Positions 1 through 6,240 of a DNA stretch of 8,652 nucleotides are shown here, one piece after another. Position numbers and translations under genes: made by a program. The stretch comes from JADJQU01 sp035490315 (GTDB lineage Bacteria > Planctomycetota > UBA1135 > GCA-002686595), in NCBI GenBank assembly GCA_035490315.1, contig DATHET010000086.1:1-8652 (forward strand), given 5' to 3'. A model generated the notes under the pieces. That model searched no databases. It was not told where the DNA came from and saw only the letters and a list, made by a program, of their open reading frames with translations. How positions within the stretch are numbered: the stretch's first letter is position 1; the number at the start of each line of letters is the position of its first letter.

Positions 1-1
1 C

Positions 2-400
2 GAGCCGCGCTTTTTCAGCGAGGTCAAGTCCTCACCCGGCGAATCGATCGCTTACCACGCGCCCTGCCACCTGCGCGCCCAGGCCGTCGGCTTCAAGGGT
101 CGCGACCTGCTGCGAAAAATCCTGGGCGTGACTCTCGCGAGCGTGCAGGAATGCTGCGGCCACGACGGCACCTTCGCGATGACGGTCGAAGGCTTCGAGC
201 CTTCGCAGCGCATCGGTCAGCGCGCTTTCGAAGGAGTGAAGTCCGCCGACGCCGAAATCTGGGCGACGGATTGCCCTCTGGCGGCGATCCAGTTCGCGCA
301 ACACGCCGGCAAGAAGCCGATGCATCCGATGTCGATCCTCGCTCGTGCATTTCGGGAGAACGGTTTCCCACCGAGAGTTTCGCGCGACGCAACCATTTGA
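2..400 (+). CDS. Fe-S oxidoreductase, C-terminal cysteine-rich (CCG/GlpC-HdrB-like) domain, 5' partial
   Basis: This is the last 132 codons of a gene that begins before the window; the frame is open from base 2 to the TGA at 398-400. Counting from the first visible codon, the fragment holds a CHLRAQ motif (residues 22-27), a CCGHDG motif (51-56), a TDCPLA motif (89-94) and an HPM motif (108-110). These are the landmarks of the second cysteine-rich domain found in GlpC, HdrB and related heterodisulfide-reductase-like proteins, where such Cys residues bind an Fe-S cluster and pass electrons to a quinone or disulfide. The terminal CxxC of the classical CCG motif is reduced to one Cys (C91, with Ala at the second position). 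This is usual, as far as I recall, in the subgroup carrying SDCPLA/TDCPLA. The N-terminal half, including any ferredoxin-type 4Fe-4S motifs, lies outside the window, so the substrate cannot be named. The hydrolase gene follows on the same strand 23 nt later and may receive read-through. Confidence 0.85.
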   Translation, partial: EPRFFSEVKSSPGESIAYHAPCHLRAQAVGFKGRDLLRKILGVTLASVQECCGHDGTFAMTVEGFEPSQRIGQRAFEGVKSADAEIWATDCPLAAIQFAQHAGKKPMHPMSILARAFRENGFPPRVSRDATI

Positions 401-410
401 CGGGCAGCGG

Positions 411-416
411 TAGAGT
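411..416 (+). promoter_or_regulatory. Candidate -10 box TAGAGT for the alpha/beta hydrolase gene
   Basis: TAGAGT lies 7 nt before the ATG at 424. If it is a -10 element, transcription would start at or next to the start codon, giving a leaderless mRNA, and there is no Shine-Dalgarno sequence to argue otherwise. A TTGACG sits at 397-402, overlapping the upstream stop codon, but the gap to TAGAGT is only 8 nt, too short for a normal -35/-10 pair. The call rests on similarity to TAGAAT boxes before truD and before the gene at 4657. Confidence 0.35.
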
Positions 417-423
417 GAAACGC

Positions 424-1749
424 ATGAGCGTTCTGGCTTGGACTCTCGCGCTGGCTTGCCTCGCTGCCCAGGATCCGAGCCCTGCGCCGGCCGTTTCCGA
501 GGCTCTGGAATGCGACAGCGCCCTCGCGCAGCTGGTCGACGCGCCGACTCGCGAAGCGCGACGCTCGATTGCGGCGAGCCTGGCGCGGGGCAAGCACCAT
601 GACGTCGAAGTCTGGGCCGCCGCCATGGCGCGCCTCGGGAGCTTCGAGACCGCGAAGACCGGGGTCCACGCCGAGAAGGTCGAGCTGCAGGTGCAGGGCA
701 AGCGCGAAGAGACCGAGCTGTGGATCTACGTCCCAGCGAAATACGATCCCGCGAAGCCGGCGCCCTTGATGCTCGCTTTCCACGGCACGGGCGGCAGCGG
801 GCAGGGCATGCACCACCGCTGGCAGATGACGGCCGAAGAGCTCGGCATGCTCGTGCTCTCACCCAGCGAAGCAGGCGACAACAGCGGCTACCACTTCAAC
901 GACCGCGAGCGGGCGGCGGCCCTCGCGGCCCTGCGCTGGATGCGGCGGCACTACAACGTCGACGAGAACCGCGTGGTCGCGAGCGGCATCAGCCGCGGCG
1001 GTCACTTGAGCTGGGATCTCGCGCTGCGCTACCCCGATCTTTTTTCCGCGGCCGTGCCCCTGATCGGCTCGCCGCGGATCACGCTGGTCGCGGGGCAGAA
1101 CAACATGCGGCTCCTGGAGAACGTCGCGCAGCTTTCGATCCGCGATCTGCAGGGCGCGAAGGACGATCCCGGTCTGGTCTACAGCGTGCGGCTCGCTTTC
1201 GAGCTGCTCGGCCGCTTCGCGCCGCGCGACGCGAAGAAAATCGAGTTCCCCGAGCTCGGCCACGACTTCGAGATGTCCGCGGTCGACTGGCCGCAATTCC
1301 TGAGCAGCGCTTTGCGCGATCCCTGGCCCGAGCGCGTCGTGCGCTGCACGGCCACCAAGGACGAGGGCCGCGCGGCCTGGCTCGAGATCCTGAGCGTGTC
1401 GAAGGACGTGCAGGAAGTCTTTCCGCTGGAAATACCGCAGGGCGAGCGCCTGCGCATGAGCGACAACGAGGTTCGACAGCGCGCGGTCGTCGAAGCCGTG
1501 AAGCACAACGCGCGCGCGGTCGCGCGGCGCACGTCTGCCGGCGTGTTCTCACTCGAGCTCGACGGAGCGACGAAGGTGCGCCTGTACCTGCGCGGCGAGG
1601 ATCTTGCGAGCAACGGAAAATTGAAGATCTCGCTCGACGGAAAGCTTCTCGAGCGCAGCGCCAGGCCGGACTCGAAAGCGATGCTCGAGGAATTCGCCGA
1701 GCGTTTCGACCGCACGGCGATCATCCGCTCGCAGGTCGAGGTGCCTTGA
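424..1749 (+). CDS. Exported alpha/beta-hydrolase (esterase / prolyl-oligopeptidase-like) with extra C-terminal domain
   Basis: The predicted protein has 441 residues and a hydrophobic N-terminus (residues 1-15, ending CLAA-Q) that looks like a signal peptide. The catalytic domain spans about 80-295. It has an oxyanion-type HGTGG (120-124), a nucleophile elbow GISRG with Ser190, a GAKDDP acid motif (Asp247 or Asp248), and His280 in ELGHDF, in the order expected for a Ser-Asp-His hydrolase. This resembles the polyhydroxyalkanoate-depolymerase/dienelactone-hydrolase/S9-like enzymes common as secreted proteins; the substrate is unknown. Residues ~300-441 form a predicted beta-rich tail (alternating hydrophobic stretch near 374-410) beyond the hydrolase core. 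The ATG at 424 was chosen. An in-frame GTG at 415 would add VKR, giving the signal peptide the positive n-region it otherwise lacks, but it overlaps the candidate -10 box. Cys12 after ALA could alternatively be a poor lipobox. The gene ends 24 nt from the convergent truD. Confidence 0.85.
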   Translation: MSVLAWTLALACLAAQDPSPAPAVSEALECDSALAQLVDAPTREARRSIAASLARGKHHDVEVWAAAMARLGSFETAKTGVHAEKVELQVQGKREETELWIYVPAKYDPAKPAPLMLAFHGTGGSGQGMHHRWQMTAEELGMLVLSPSEAGDNSGYHFNDRERAAALAALRWMRRHYNVDENRVVASGISRGGHLSWDLALRYPDLFSAAVPLIGSPRITLVAGQNNMRLLENVAQLSIRDLQGAKDDPGLVYSVRLAFELLGRFAPRDAKKIEFPELGHDFEMSAVDWPQFLSSALRDPWPERVVRCTATKDEGRAAWLEILSVSKDVQEVFPLEIPQGERLRMSDNEVRQRAVVEAVKHNARAVARRTSAGVFSLELDGATKVRLYLRGEDLASNGKLKISLDGKLLERSARPDSKAMLEEFAERFDRTAIIRSQVEVP

Positions 1750-1773
1750 CCCGCGCGGCGACGTGCCGCCGAT

Positions 1774-2994
1774 TCACTCGCTCGGCGGTTCCTTGTTGAT
1801 CTCCGAGAGCACCGCGGTCGCATAACAACCCGGCGGAAGCACGAAACGCAGACGCGCGAAATCACCGAACTCGTCCTTGCCCGTGTCGAACTCGAGCTCG
1901 GCGATGCGAAAACGAAGCGGTCGCCGTCCGCCCGTCGGTTGCCAGGGCCCGGACTCGAAGGCTTCCGGCGTCTCGCCCGCGTTCGCGAGCACGCCCGCCT
2001 CGATGCGGGCGGGCTCACCGGCCGTCGCGGACATGCGTTTGCCGAACAGCGGCCCGGTGGCCGAGATCTCGAAGCGCTCGGCGCGCGGAGACTCGCTCGC
2101 CACGTCCTCGACCAGGAAGATCGCGCCGTTGTCTTCCTTGGAGGCGAGGTCTCCCTCCAGCACGCGGTCGAAGCTCGGTAGACGCTCGGCGAGCACCGCA
2201 TTGAACAGATACGACTGGTACGACGAAACCAGGAAGCGCAGCAGATTGCGGTCGATGGCCATGACAGCGCGCCGAGCGTCGCGCGTGCGCGCCATGGTCC
2301 CGACGGCGCGCAGGGAATCGCGGAAGCCCCGCGGCCAGCTCTTCGCGGCGCGCTCGAAATCTCCCGCATCGAACAGGCTGCGCGCCTTGAGCACCGCGCC
2401 GCGATCCAACGCGCTCACGCGACCGGCGAACACGGCCAGGGCCTCCTCGAAATCGCCGTGCAGCAGGGCCCGGCCGACGCTCCAGGAGTCGCCGCGCAAT
2501 CCAAAGCGCTGCGGCCCGAAATAATTCGGCACGCCGGATCGTCCGAGCCGCTCGAGGATTGCGCGCGCGTCCCCCACCCGCTCCTCCGGCAGGTCGCGGA
2601 TCTTGATCGCGAATCGATTCCCCGCCAGATGCCCGAGCTTCAATTTGTTCCCGTGCCGCTCGATCCCGACCACGCGCAGGCGTCCATGGCGCAAGGCCCG
2701 CGCGCGCGCCTCGTCGACGTGCTCGACCGAAAGGCGCTGGCGCGTCAGCGCCTGGGTGTCCTTCTGGCCGGCGTAGCCGATCGCCCGCGGCGCAATCCCT
2801 AGCTGTCGCGCGATGTCGCGGATCGCGTCCTGGGTCGAGAGCCCGCGCTTCTCGATGGTTACGAACAGGTGCGTGCCCTCGCCGCTCGCCGGATAGAGCG
2901 GCAGCTCCTCGACCTCGAAGTCCTCGAAGCGCTGCTTGATGCGCCCTGGAATCGGAGCGACGTCGGTCGTCAAGTAAGGCCAGGGCCAGTGCAT
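1774..2994 (-). CDS. truD: tRNA pseudouridine(13) synthase TruD
   Basis: TruD isomerises uridine 13 of tRNA (tRNA-Glu in E. coli) to pseudouridine in the cytoplasm. The 406-residue product carries the family landmarks. These are an N-terminal KQRFEDFEVEE segment (20-30), the catalytic motif GYAGQKDTQALTRQ with the nucleophilic Asp79 (Asp80 in E. coli), a VPNYFGPQRFG motif (155-165), a SSYQSYLFN stretch near 257-265, and the C-terminal LPPGCYATAVLSEI block (386-399). It is longer than E. coli TruD (about 349), but the core motifs are all in place and evenly spaced, so I see no sign of fusion or damage. The ATG at 2994 is the only sensible start because the conserved N-terminal segment begins about 18 residues later. 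There is no Shine-Dalgarno. A TAGAAT box lies 10 nt upstream on the same strand, suggesting a near-leaderless mRNA. It is divergent from the acyl-CoA synthetase gene and convergent with the hydrolase gene. Confidence 0.97.
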   Translation of the reverse strand: MHWPWPYLTTDVAPIPGRIKQRFEDFEVEELPLYPASGEGTHLFVTIEKRGLSTQDAIRDIARQLGIAPRAIGYAGQKDTQALTRQRLSVEHVDEARARALRHGRLRVVGIERHGNKLKLGHLAGNRFAIKIRDLPEERVGDARAILERLGRSGVPNYFGPQRFGLRGDSWSVGRALLHGDFEEALAVFAGRVSALDRGAVLKARSLFDAGDFERAAKSWPRGFRDSLRAVGTMARTRDARRAVMAIDRNLLRFLVSSYQSYLFNAVLAERLPSFDRVLEGDLASKEDNGAIFLVEDVASESPRAERFEISATGPLFGKRMSATAGEPARIEAGVLANAGETPEAFESGPWQPTGGRRPLRFRIAELEFDTGKDEFGDFARLRFVLPPGCYATAVLSEINKEPPSE

Positions 2995-3004
2995 GGGGCG
3001 AGAG

Positions 3005-3010
3005 ATTCTA
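3005..3010 (-). promoter_or_regulatory. Candidate -10 box TAGAAT for truD
   Basis: On the minus strand the sequence reads TAGAAT followed by ten pyrimidine-rich bases (CTCTCGCCCC) and then the truD ATG. The hexamer matches the Pribnow consensus at the three most conserved positions (TA....T). The short distance to the start predicts a leader of only a few nucleotides, consistent with the lack of a Shine-Dalgarno. No convincing -35 box is found at 16-18 nt. Confidence 0.45.
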
Positions 3011-3034
3011 GCGGCGACGCCGAGGCCAAGACGT

Positions 3035-3040
3035 CAGACT
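3035..3040 (+). promoter_or_regulatory. Weak candidate -10 box CAGACT for the acyl-CoA synthetase gene
   Basis: CAGACT lies 8 nt ahead of the GTG start at 3049, the same geometry as the better TAGAGT and TAGAAT boxes in this window. It deviates from consensus at the first base, and no -35 box is evident. It is listed only because position and spacing repeat; there is no Shine-Dalgarno between it and the start codon. Confidence 0.2.
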
Positions 3041-3048
3041 TCCCCGCC

Positions 3049-4611
3049 GTGAATCTCTGGACGCTCCTCGAACGAGCCGCGCGCTCGCACCCGCGCAAGC
3101 TGGCAGCCGTCGACGGCGAACTGCGCATCGATTACACCGAGCTGCGCGCGCGCGCCGCCTCGCTTGCCTGCGGCCTCGCCCAGCGCGGCGTCCGCCGCGG
3201 CGATCGCATCGCGATCCTCGAGCCTAATTCCCTGGCTTTCCTCGAAGCTTGCTGGGCCGCCGCCGGCCTGGGAGCGATCCTCGTGTCGCTCAACACGCGG
3301 CTCTTGCCAGCCGAGCTGGCTTCCATCCTGCGCCACTGCGGCGCGCGCGTCCTTGTCGCGCATGGATCTTTTCTCGAGACCGTGACCGCCCTCGGGACTC
3401 AGGGCACGGCGCTCGAGCTCGTGGTCTGGACCGGAGACGCGCCCGCGAGCTTTCCGCGCCCAGCGATCACCCACGCGGAGCTCCTGCGCACTCCCTCGCA
3501 CAACTTCATCGTCGAGCCGGTGGGCGCGGACCACGTCGCCCAGCTCTACTACACCAGCGGAACCACGGGAGAGCCCAAGGGCGTGATGCTCACCCACGGC
3601 AACGTGACCTGGCACGCTCTCGGCGCCCGAGCCGAGTTCGCGCTCAGCGACCGCGACGTGTGGATCCACGTGGCGCCGATGTTCCATCTCGCCGACGCCT
3701 GGGCGATCTTCGCCTTCACCTGGTGCGGCGCGACTCACGTCTTCGTCCCGCGTTTCGACGAGCGCGCGGTGCTCGACGCGATCGTGGAGCAGGGCGTGAC
3801 GATGACCAACCTCGTGCCGACGATGCTGCAGCGGCTCGTCGCCTTCGAGGGCGCGGCGGAGCGCGCCTATCCCGCGCTGCGCATGATCCTCTCCGGCGGC
3901 GCGCCGATCGCTCCCTCGGTCGTGCGCCGGATCGTCGCGACCTTCCGCTGCGAGTACGTGCAGACCTACGGCATGACCGAGACCAGCCCTTTCCTGACCG
4001 TGTCCCTGCTCAAGAACCACCTGCGCAGCGCTCCCGCGGAAGCGCAATTCGCCTGGCGCGCGAAGACCGGCCGCGCCTTCGCCACCGTCGACCTCGAGGT
4101 GATCGGCGACGATGGACAGCCGGTGGCGGCCGACGGGGTTGCCGTCGGAGAAATCCGCGCCCGGGGACCGACCGTGACGCCGGGTTATTGGAACGACGCC
4201 GCGGCCACGGCGCGCGCTTTCCAGGGCGAGTGGCTCCTGACCGGCGACCTCGCCACCATCGACTCGGAGGGCTACCTCCAGATCGTCGACCGCAGGAAGG
4301 ACATGATCATCAGCGGTGGAGAGAAGGTCTATTCCACCGAGGTTGAACATGTGCTTTACGCACACCCCGAAGTGGCGGAATGCGCCGTGTTCGGTGTCCT
4401 CGACGCAGTCTGGGGTGAGCGCGTCGAAGCCTGCATCGTTCTCTGCCCGGGAGCCTTGGCCGGCGTGGAGGAGCTGCTCGCCCACGCGCGCCAACATCTC
4501 GCGGGCTTCAAAGTTCCGCGCCGAATCCGTCTCGAGCGCGAGCTTCCGAAGACGGGGACCGGGAAAATTGCCAAGCGTTGGCTGCGCGACTCCTGCGCGT
4601 CTGGTGACTAG
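3049..4611 (+). CDS. AMP-forming acyl-CoA synthetase (fatty-acid/carboxylate-CoA ligase, ANL superfamily)
   Basis: Members of this family activate a carboxylic acid with ATP to an acyl-adenylate and transfer it to CoA. The product has 520 residues from a GTG start, a normal length for the class. The family motifs appear in order: phosphate-binding loop TSGTTGEPKG (169-178), HVAPMFHLAD (207-216), LSGGAPI (281-287), YGMTET (307-312), WLLTGDLATID (395-405), a DRRKDMIISGGEKV hinge segment (414-427), and the C-terminal catalytic lysine Lys506 in LPKTGTGK. A complete set argues for an active enzyme. Overall it looks like medium/long-chain fatty acyl-CoA synthetases or o-succinylbenzoate-CoA ligase relatives; the acid substrate cannot be told from motifs. 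The frame is open further upstream into truD, but the GTG at 3049 starts exactly where homologues begin (NLWTLLERAA) and avoids overlap with truD. The stop codon TAG (4609-4611) forms the first half of a TAGAAT box for the next gene. Confidence 0.93.
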   Translation: MNLWTLLERAARSHPRKLAAVDGELRIDYTELRARAASLACGLAQRGVRRGDRIAILEPNSLAFLEACWAAAGLGAILVSLNTRLLPAELASILRHCGARVLVAHGSFLETVTALGTQGTALELVVWTGDAPASFPRPAITHAELLRTPSHNFIVEPVGADHVAQLYYTSGTTGEPKGVMLTHGNVTWHALGARAEFALSDRDVWIHVAPMFHLADAWAIFAFTWCGATHVFVPRFDERAVLDAIVEQGVTMTNLVPTMLQRLVAFEGAAERAYPALRMILSGGAPIAPSVVRRIVATFRCEYVQTYGMTETSPFLTVSLLKNHLRSAPAEAQFAWRAKTGRAFATVDLEVIGDDGQPVAADGVAVGEIRARGPTVTPGYWNDAAATARAFQGEWLLTGDLATIDSEGYLQIVDRRKDMIISGGEKVYSTEVEHVLYAHPEVAECAVFGVLDAVWGERVEACIVLCPGALAGVEELLAHARQHLAGFKVPRRIRLERELPKTGTGKIAKRWLRDSCASGD

Positions 4612-4614
4612 AAT
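4609..4614 (+). promoter_or_regulatory. Candidate -10 box TAGAAT for the exported unknown protein
   Basis: TAGAAT, identical to the box before truD and also followed by a CTCTC tract (4616-4620), begins with the stop codon of the acyl-CoA synthetase gene. It would start a transcript near 4621, leaving a leader of about 36 nt that contains the Shine-Dalgarno at 4644-4650. The gene could equally be read through from the synthetase. No clear -35 box at standard spacing. Confidence 0.35.
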
Positions 4615-4643
4615 CCTCTCCGCGCTTCGATTTCGAATTCTCC

Positions 4644-4650
4644 AAGGAGA
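4644..4650 (+). promoter_or_regulatory. Shine-Dalgarno sequence AAGGAGA
   Basis: AAGGAGA ends 6 nt before the ATG at 4657. It fixes the start of the exported unknown protein and contrasts with the absence of such a site ahead of the hydrolase, truD and synthetase genes. Confidence 0.8.
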
Positions 4651-4656
4651 CCGGGC

Positions 4657-6153
4657 ATGCGTTTCGCACTCATCACGACTTTGCTGGTTTTCGCTGTCGG
4701 CCAGACTCCGGAGGAGAAGAAGCTGGTCGATTTCCCCGAGCTCGCCAAGGCTTTCGTCGCCAGGCATTGCGATCCCAAGGCAACCGCGCCGTGCAAGTTG
4801 GAGGAGGTGCTCGCCAGGGACTACGTGCGGCTGCCGATCGGTCCCTTCGATCTCGAGATTCCGCACGCGATGGTGGCCGACAAGCCCGGCCTGGAGAATC
4901 TGCGCAACATCGCCGTCGCCTTGTCGCTCGCGGTCAACACCTGGGCGGAATGGCAGAACGCGCAATCGAGCTTTTCCGTGGAGATGATCAGCGCCGTGCC
5001 CGCCTGGTCGGCGCACTGGAAGCCGGTCAGCGAGGCGGTGATCAAGCGCGCCAAGTCGCGCGATCTGACCGACGTGATGCCGACGACGGATGCGGAACGC
5101 GCGCTGGTGAAATCCATCGAGGAGGCCTGCGACAAGGCGGACAAGTTCGCGCTGGTCGTGCCCGAGAGCCGGCAGCTGCGCCTGATCCTCGCGCCGACGC
5201 GGCTCGAGTTCATGCAATGGAACGGCTACACGGGCCTGTTCGACGAAAAATTGAAAGGCGTCAACTGGTTCGACGACGCCAACCAGTGGATGCAGTTCTG
5301 GATCGGCTGGGATCTGGTGATCGCCCTCGAGTACGCGTCGTGGAATGGCTTCGATCCCTCGTTCAAGGAGGCCCAGCCGATGAAGAAAGTCGGGCCGGGC
5401 GTCATGGCGCAGCACGTCGTGCAGCAGGCGACTTATGGATTGTTGCGCGCCTGCCGGCCGACGATGCCCGAGAGCCGCTACGAGAGCGCGCTGGCGATGG
5501 TGATGACGATCGAAGCCTGCGATGAAGTCGACACGATCGAAGGCGCCGGCGGCGTGTCGACCAGCGGCGCGAAGACCAAGCCTTATTCGCGCTTCATCCC
5601 CGGCGGGAACTCCAAGGGCGGCACGCTTCCCGGCCGCAGCTCCGCCGGACTGTCCTCGATCGTCGAGAGCCGCTGGCGCAAGGGCCACGGCAAGGATGGT
5701 TTCGTGCAGGTGCTGAAGAATGGACAGGCGGAAGCCGTCAAGGCCGCCAAGAGCACCAAGGGCATGGAGGCGATCGACCCGATCGCGACCTTCGTGATGC
5801 ACCAGGAAGACAACTCGGGCGCACACTTCGTGCACGCGCCTTTCTTCGGGCCCCATGCCGACGAGCAGGAATACCCGCCCGGCGACTACATCGTCGATTT
5901 CGCCGAGTTCTTCCGCGCGTACAAGACCGGGTTCTTTTATTGGCTCGAGCACGAGGGCATCGACCCGAAGGAACCGAGCAAGAAATGGAACGAGCTGGTG
6001 CGCGGACTTTCGACAGTCGACGACAAAATCAGCTTCGACGACCTGGTCCTGAAGACCTACGGCATCCCGGTCAGTGGCAAGGACGGAAACGAAGACAGCC
6101 TGGAATGGCACTTCCTCAAGTCGCTGGCGAACGCGAAAGCGGTGAAGAACTGA
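4657..6153 (+). CDS. Exported protein of unknown function, 498 residues
   Basis: I do not recognise this family. The protein starts with a short signal peptide (MRFALITTLLVFAVG, likely cleaved before Gln16) and has no further obvious membrane segment, so it is probably periplasmic or secreted. It has five Cys (38, 46, 158, 266, 288), which could form disulfides, and is rich in Trp and other aromatics, especially 187-230. A Gly/Ser-rich segment follows at about 297-332 (GAGGVSTSG, FIPGGNSKGG). Then comes a His-rich stretch with MHQEDN (381-386), His390, His393 and His400 that could bind metal, and an acidic/aromatic C-terminal region (409-432). No HExxH, GxSxG or other catalytic motif is apparent. 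The start is supported by AAGGAGA 6 nt upstream. It lies 45 nt after the acyl-CoA synthetase on the same strand, so co-transcription is possible, but nothing in it suggests a role in acyl-CoA metabolism. It ends in a TGA whose last base is the first base of the inverted repeat downstream. Confidence 0.85.
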   Translation: MRFALITTLLVFAVGQTPEEKKLVDFPELAKAFVARHCDPKATAPCKLEEVLARDYVRLPIGPFDLEIPHAMVADKPGLENLRNIAVALSLAVNTWAEWQNAQSSFSVEMISAVPAWSAHWKPVSEAVIKRAKSRDLTDVMPTTDAERALVKSIEEACDKADKFALVVPESRQLRLILAPTRLEFMQWNGYTGLFDEKLKGVNWFDDANQWMQFWIGWDLVIALEYASWNGFDPSFKEAQPMKKVGPGVMAQHVVQQATYGLLRACRPTMPESRYESALAMVMTIEACDEVDTIEGAGGVSTSGAKTKPYSRFIPGGNSKGGTLPGRSSAGLSSIVESRWRKGHGKDGFVQVLKNGQAEAVKAAKSTKGMEAIDPIATFVMHQEDNSGAHFVHAPFFGPHADEQEYPPGDYIVDFAEFFRAYKTGFFYWLEHEGIDPKEPSKKWNELVRGLSTVDDKISFDDLVLKTYGIPVSGKDGNEDSLEWHFLKSLANAKAVKN

Positions 6154-6190
6154 GAGCCCGTTGAAAAAGTCGCCTTTTTCACCGGGCTCT
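6153..6190. terminator. Long near-perfect inverted repeat between convergent genes (probable bidirectional terminator)
   Basis: Two 17-nt arms (6153-6169 and 6174-6190) pair with one mismatch (T6161 against C6182) around a TCGC loop. The outer part is AGAGCCCG/CGGGCTCT and the inner part TGAAAAAG/CTTTTTCA. The structure starts at the stop codon of the exported unknown protein and lies about 50 nt beyond the stop of the convergent rRNA pseudouridine synthase, an ideal place to stop transcription from both sides. The T5 tract is inside the 3' arm rather than after it, so it is not a textbook intrinsic terminator. A dispersed palindromic repeat is the alternative. Confidence 0.7.
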
Positions 6191-6240
6191 TAGCGTCGCG
6201 AGTCCGAGCTACGCTGCCAGCGCAACTCGGATCCAGGGGG

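Noticed and set aside
397..416. TTGACG ... TAGAGT as a standard -35/-10 promoter
   Set aside because: The spacer is 8 nt, far shorter than the 16-18 nt needed for a sigma-70-type pair, so only the -10-like box is kept as a candidate.
1755..1769. Small GCGGC/GCCGC hairpin between the convergent hydrolase and truD genes as a terminator
   Set aside because: The stem is only 5 bp with a 5-nt loop and no T-tract on either side; such hairpins arise often by chance in GC-rich DNA.
1179..2369. A 396-codon minus-strand frame across the end of the hydrolase and part of truD
   Set aside because: It is in a different frame from truD, is Arg/Ser/Ala-rich, and is contradicted by the strong TruD motifs and the hydrolase coding signal.
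3034..6111. A 1025-codon open frame on the minus strand, antisense to the acyl-CoA synthetase and the exported unknown protein
   Set aside because: Both plus-strand genes happen to share a frame, and GC-rich codon use removes stop codons from one antisense frame. The translation is low-complexity His/Arg/Gly/Ala-rich with no family motif, while the plus strand has clear motifs (synthetase) and a good Shine-Dalgarno plus signal peptide (unknown protein).
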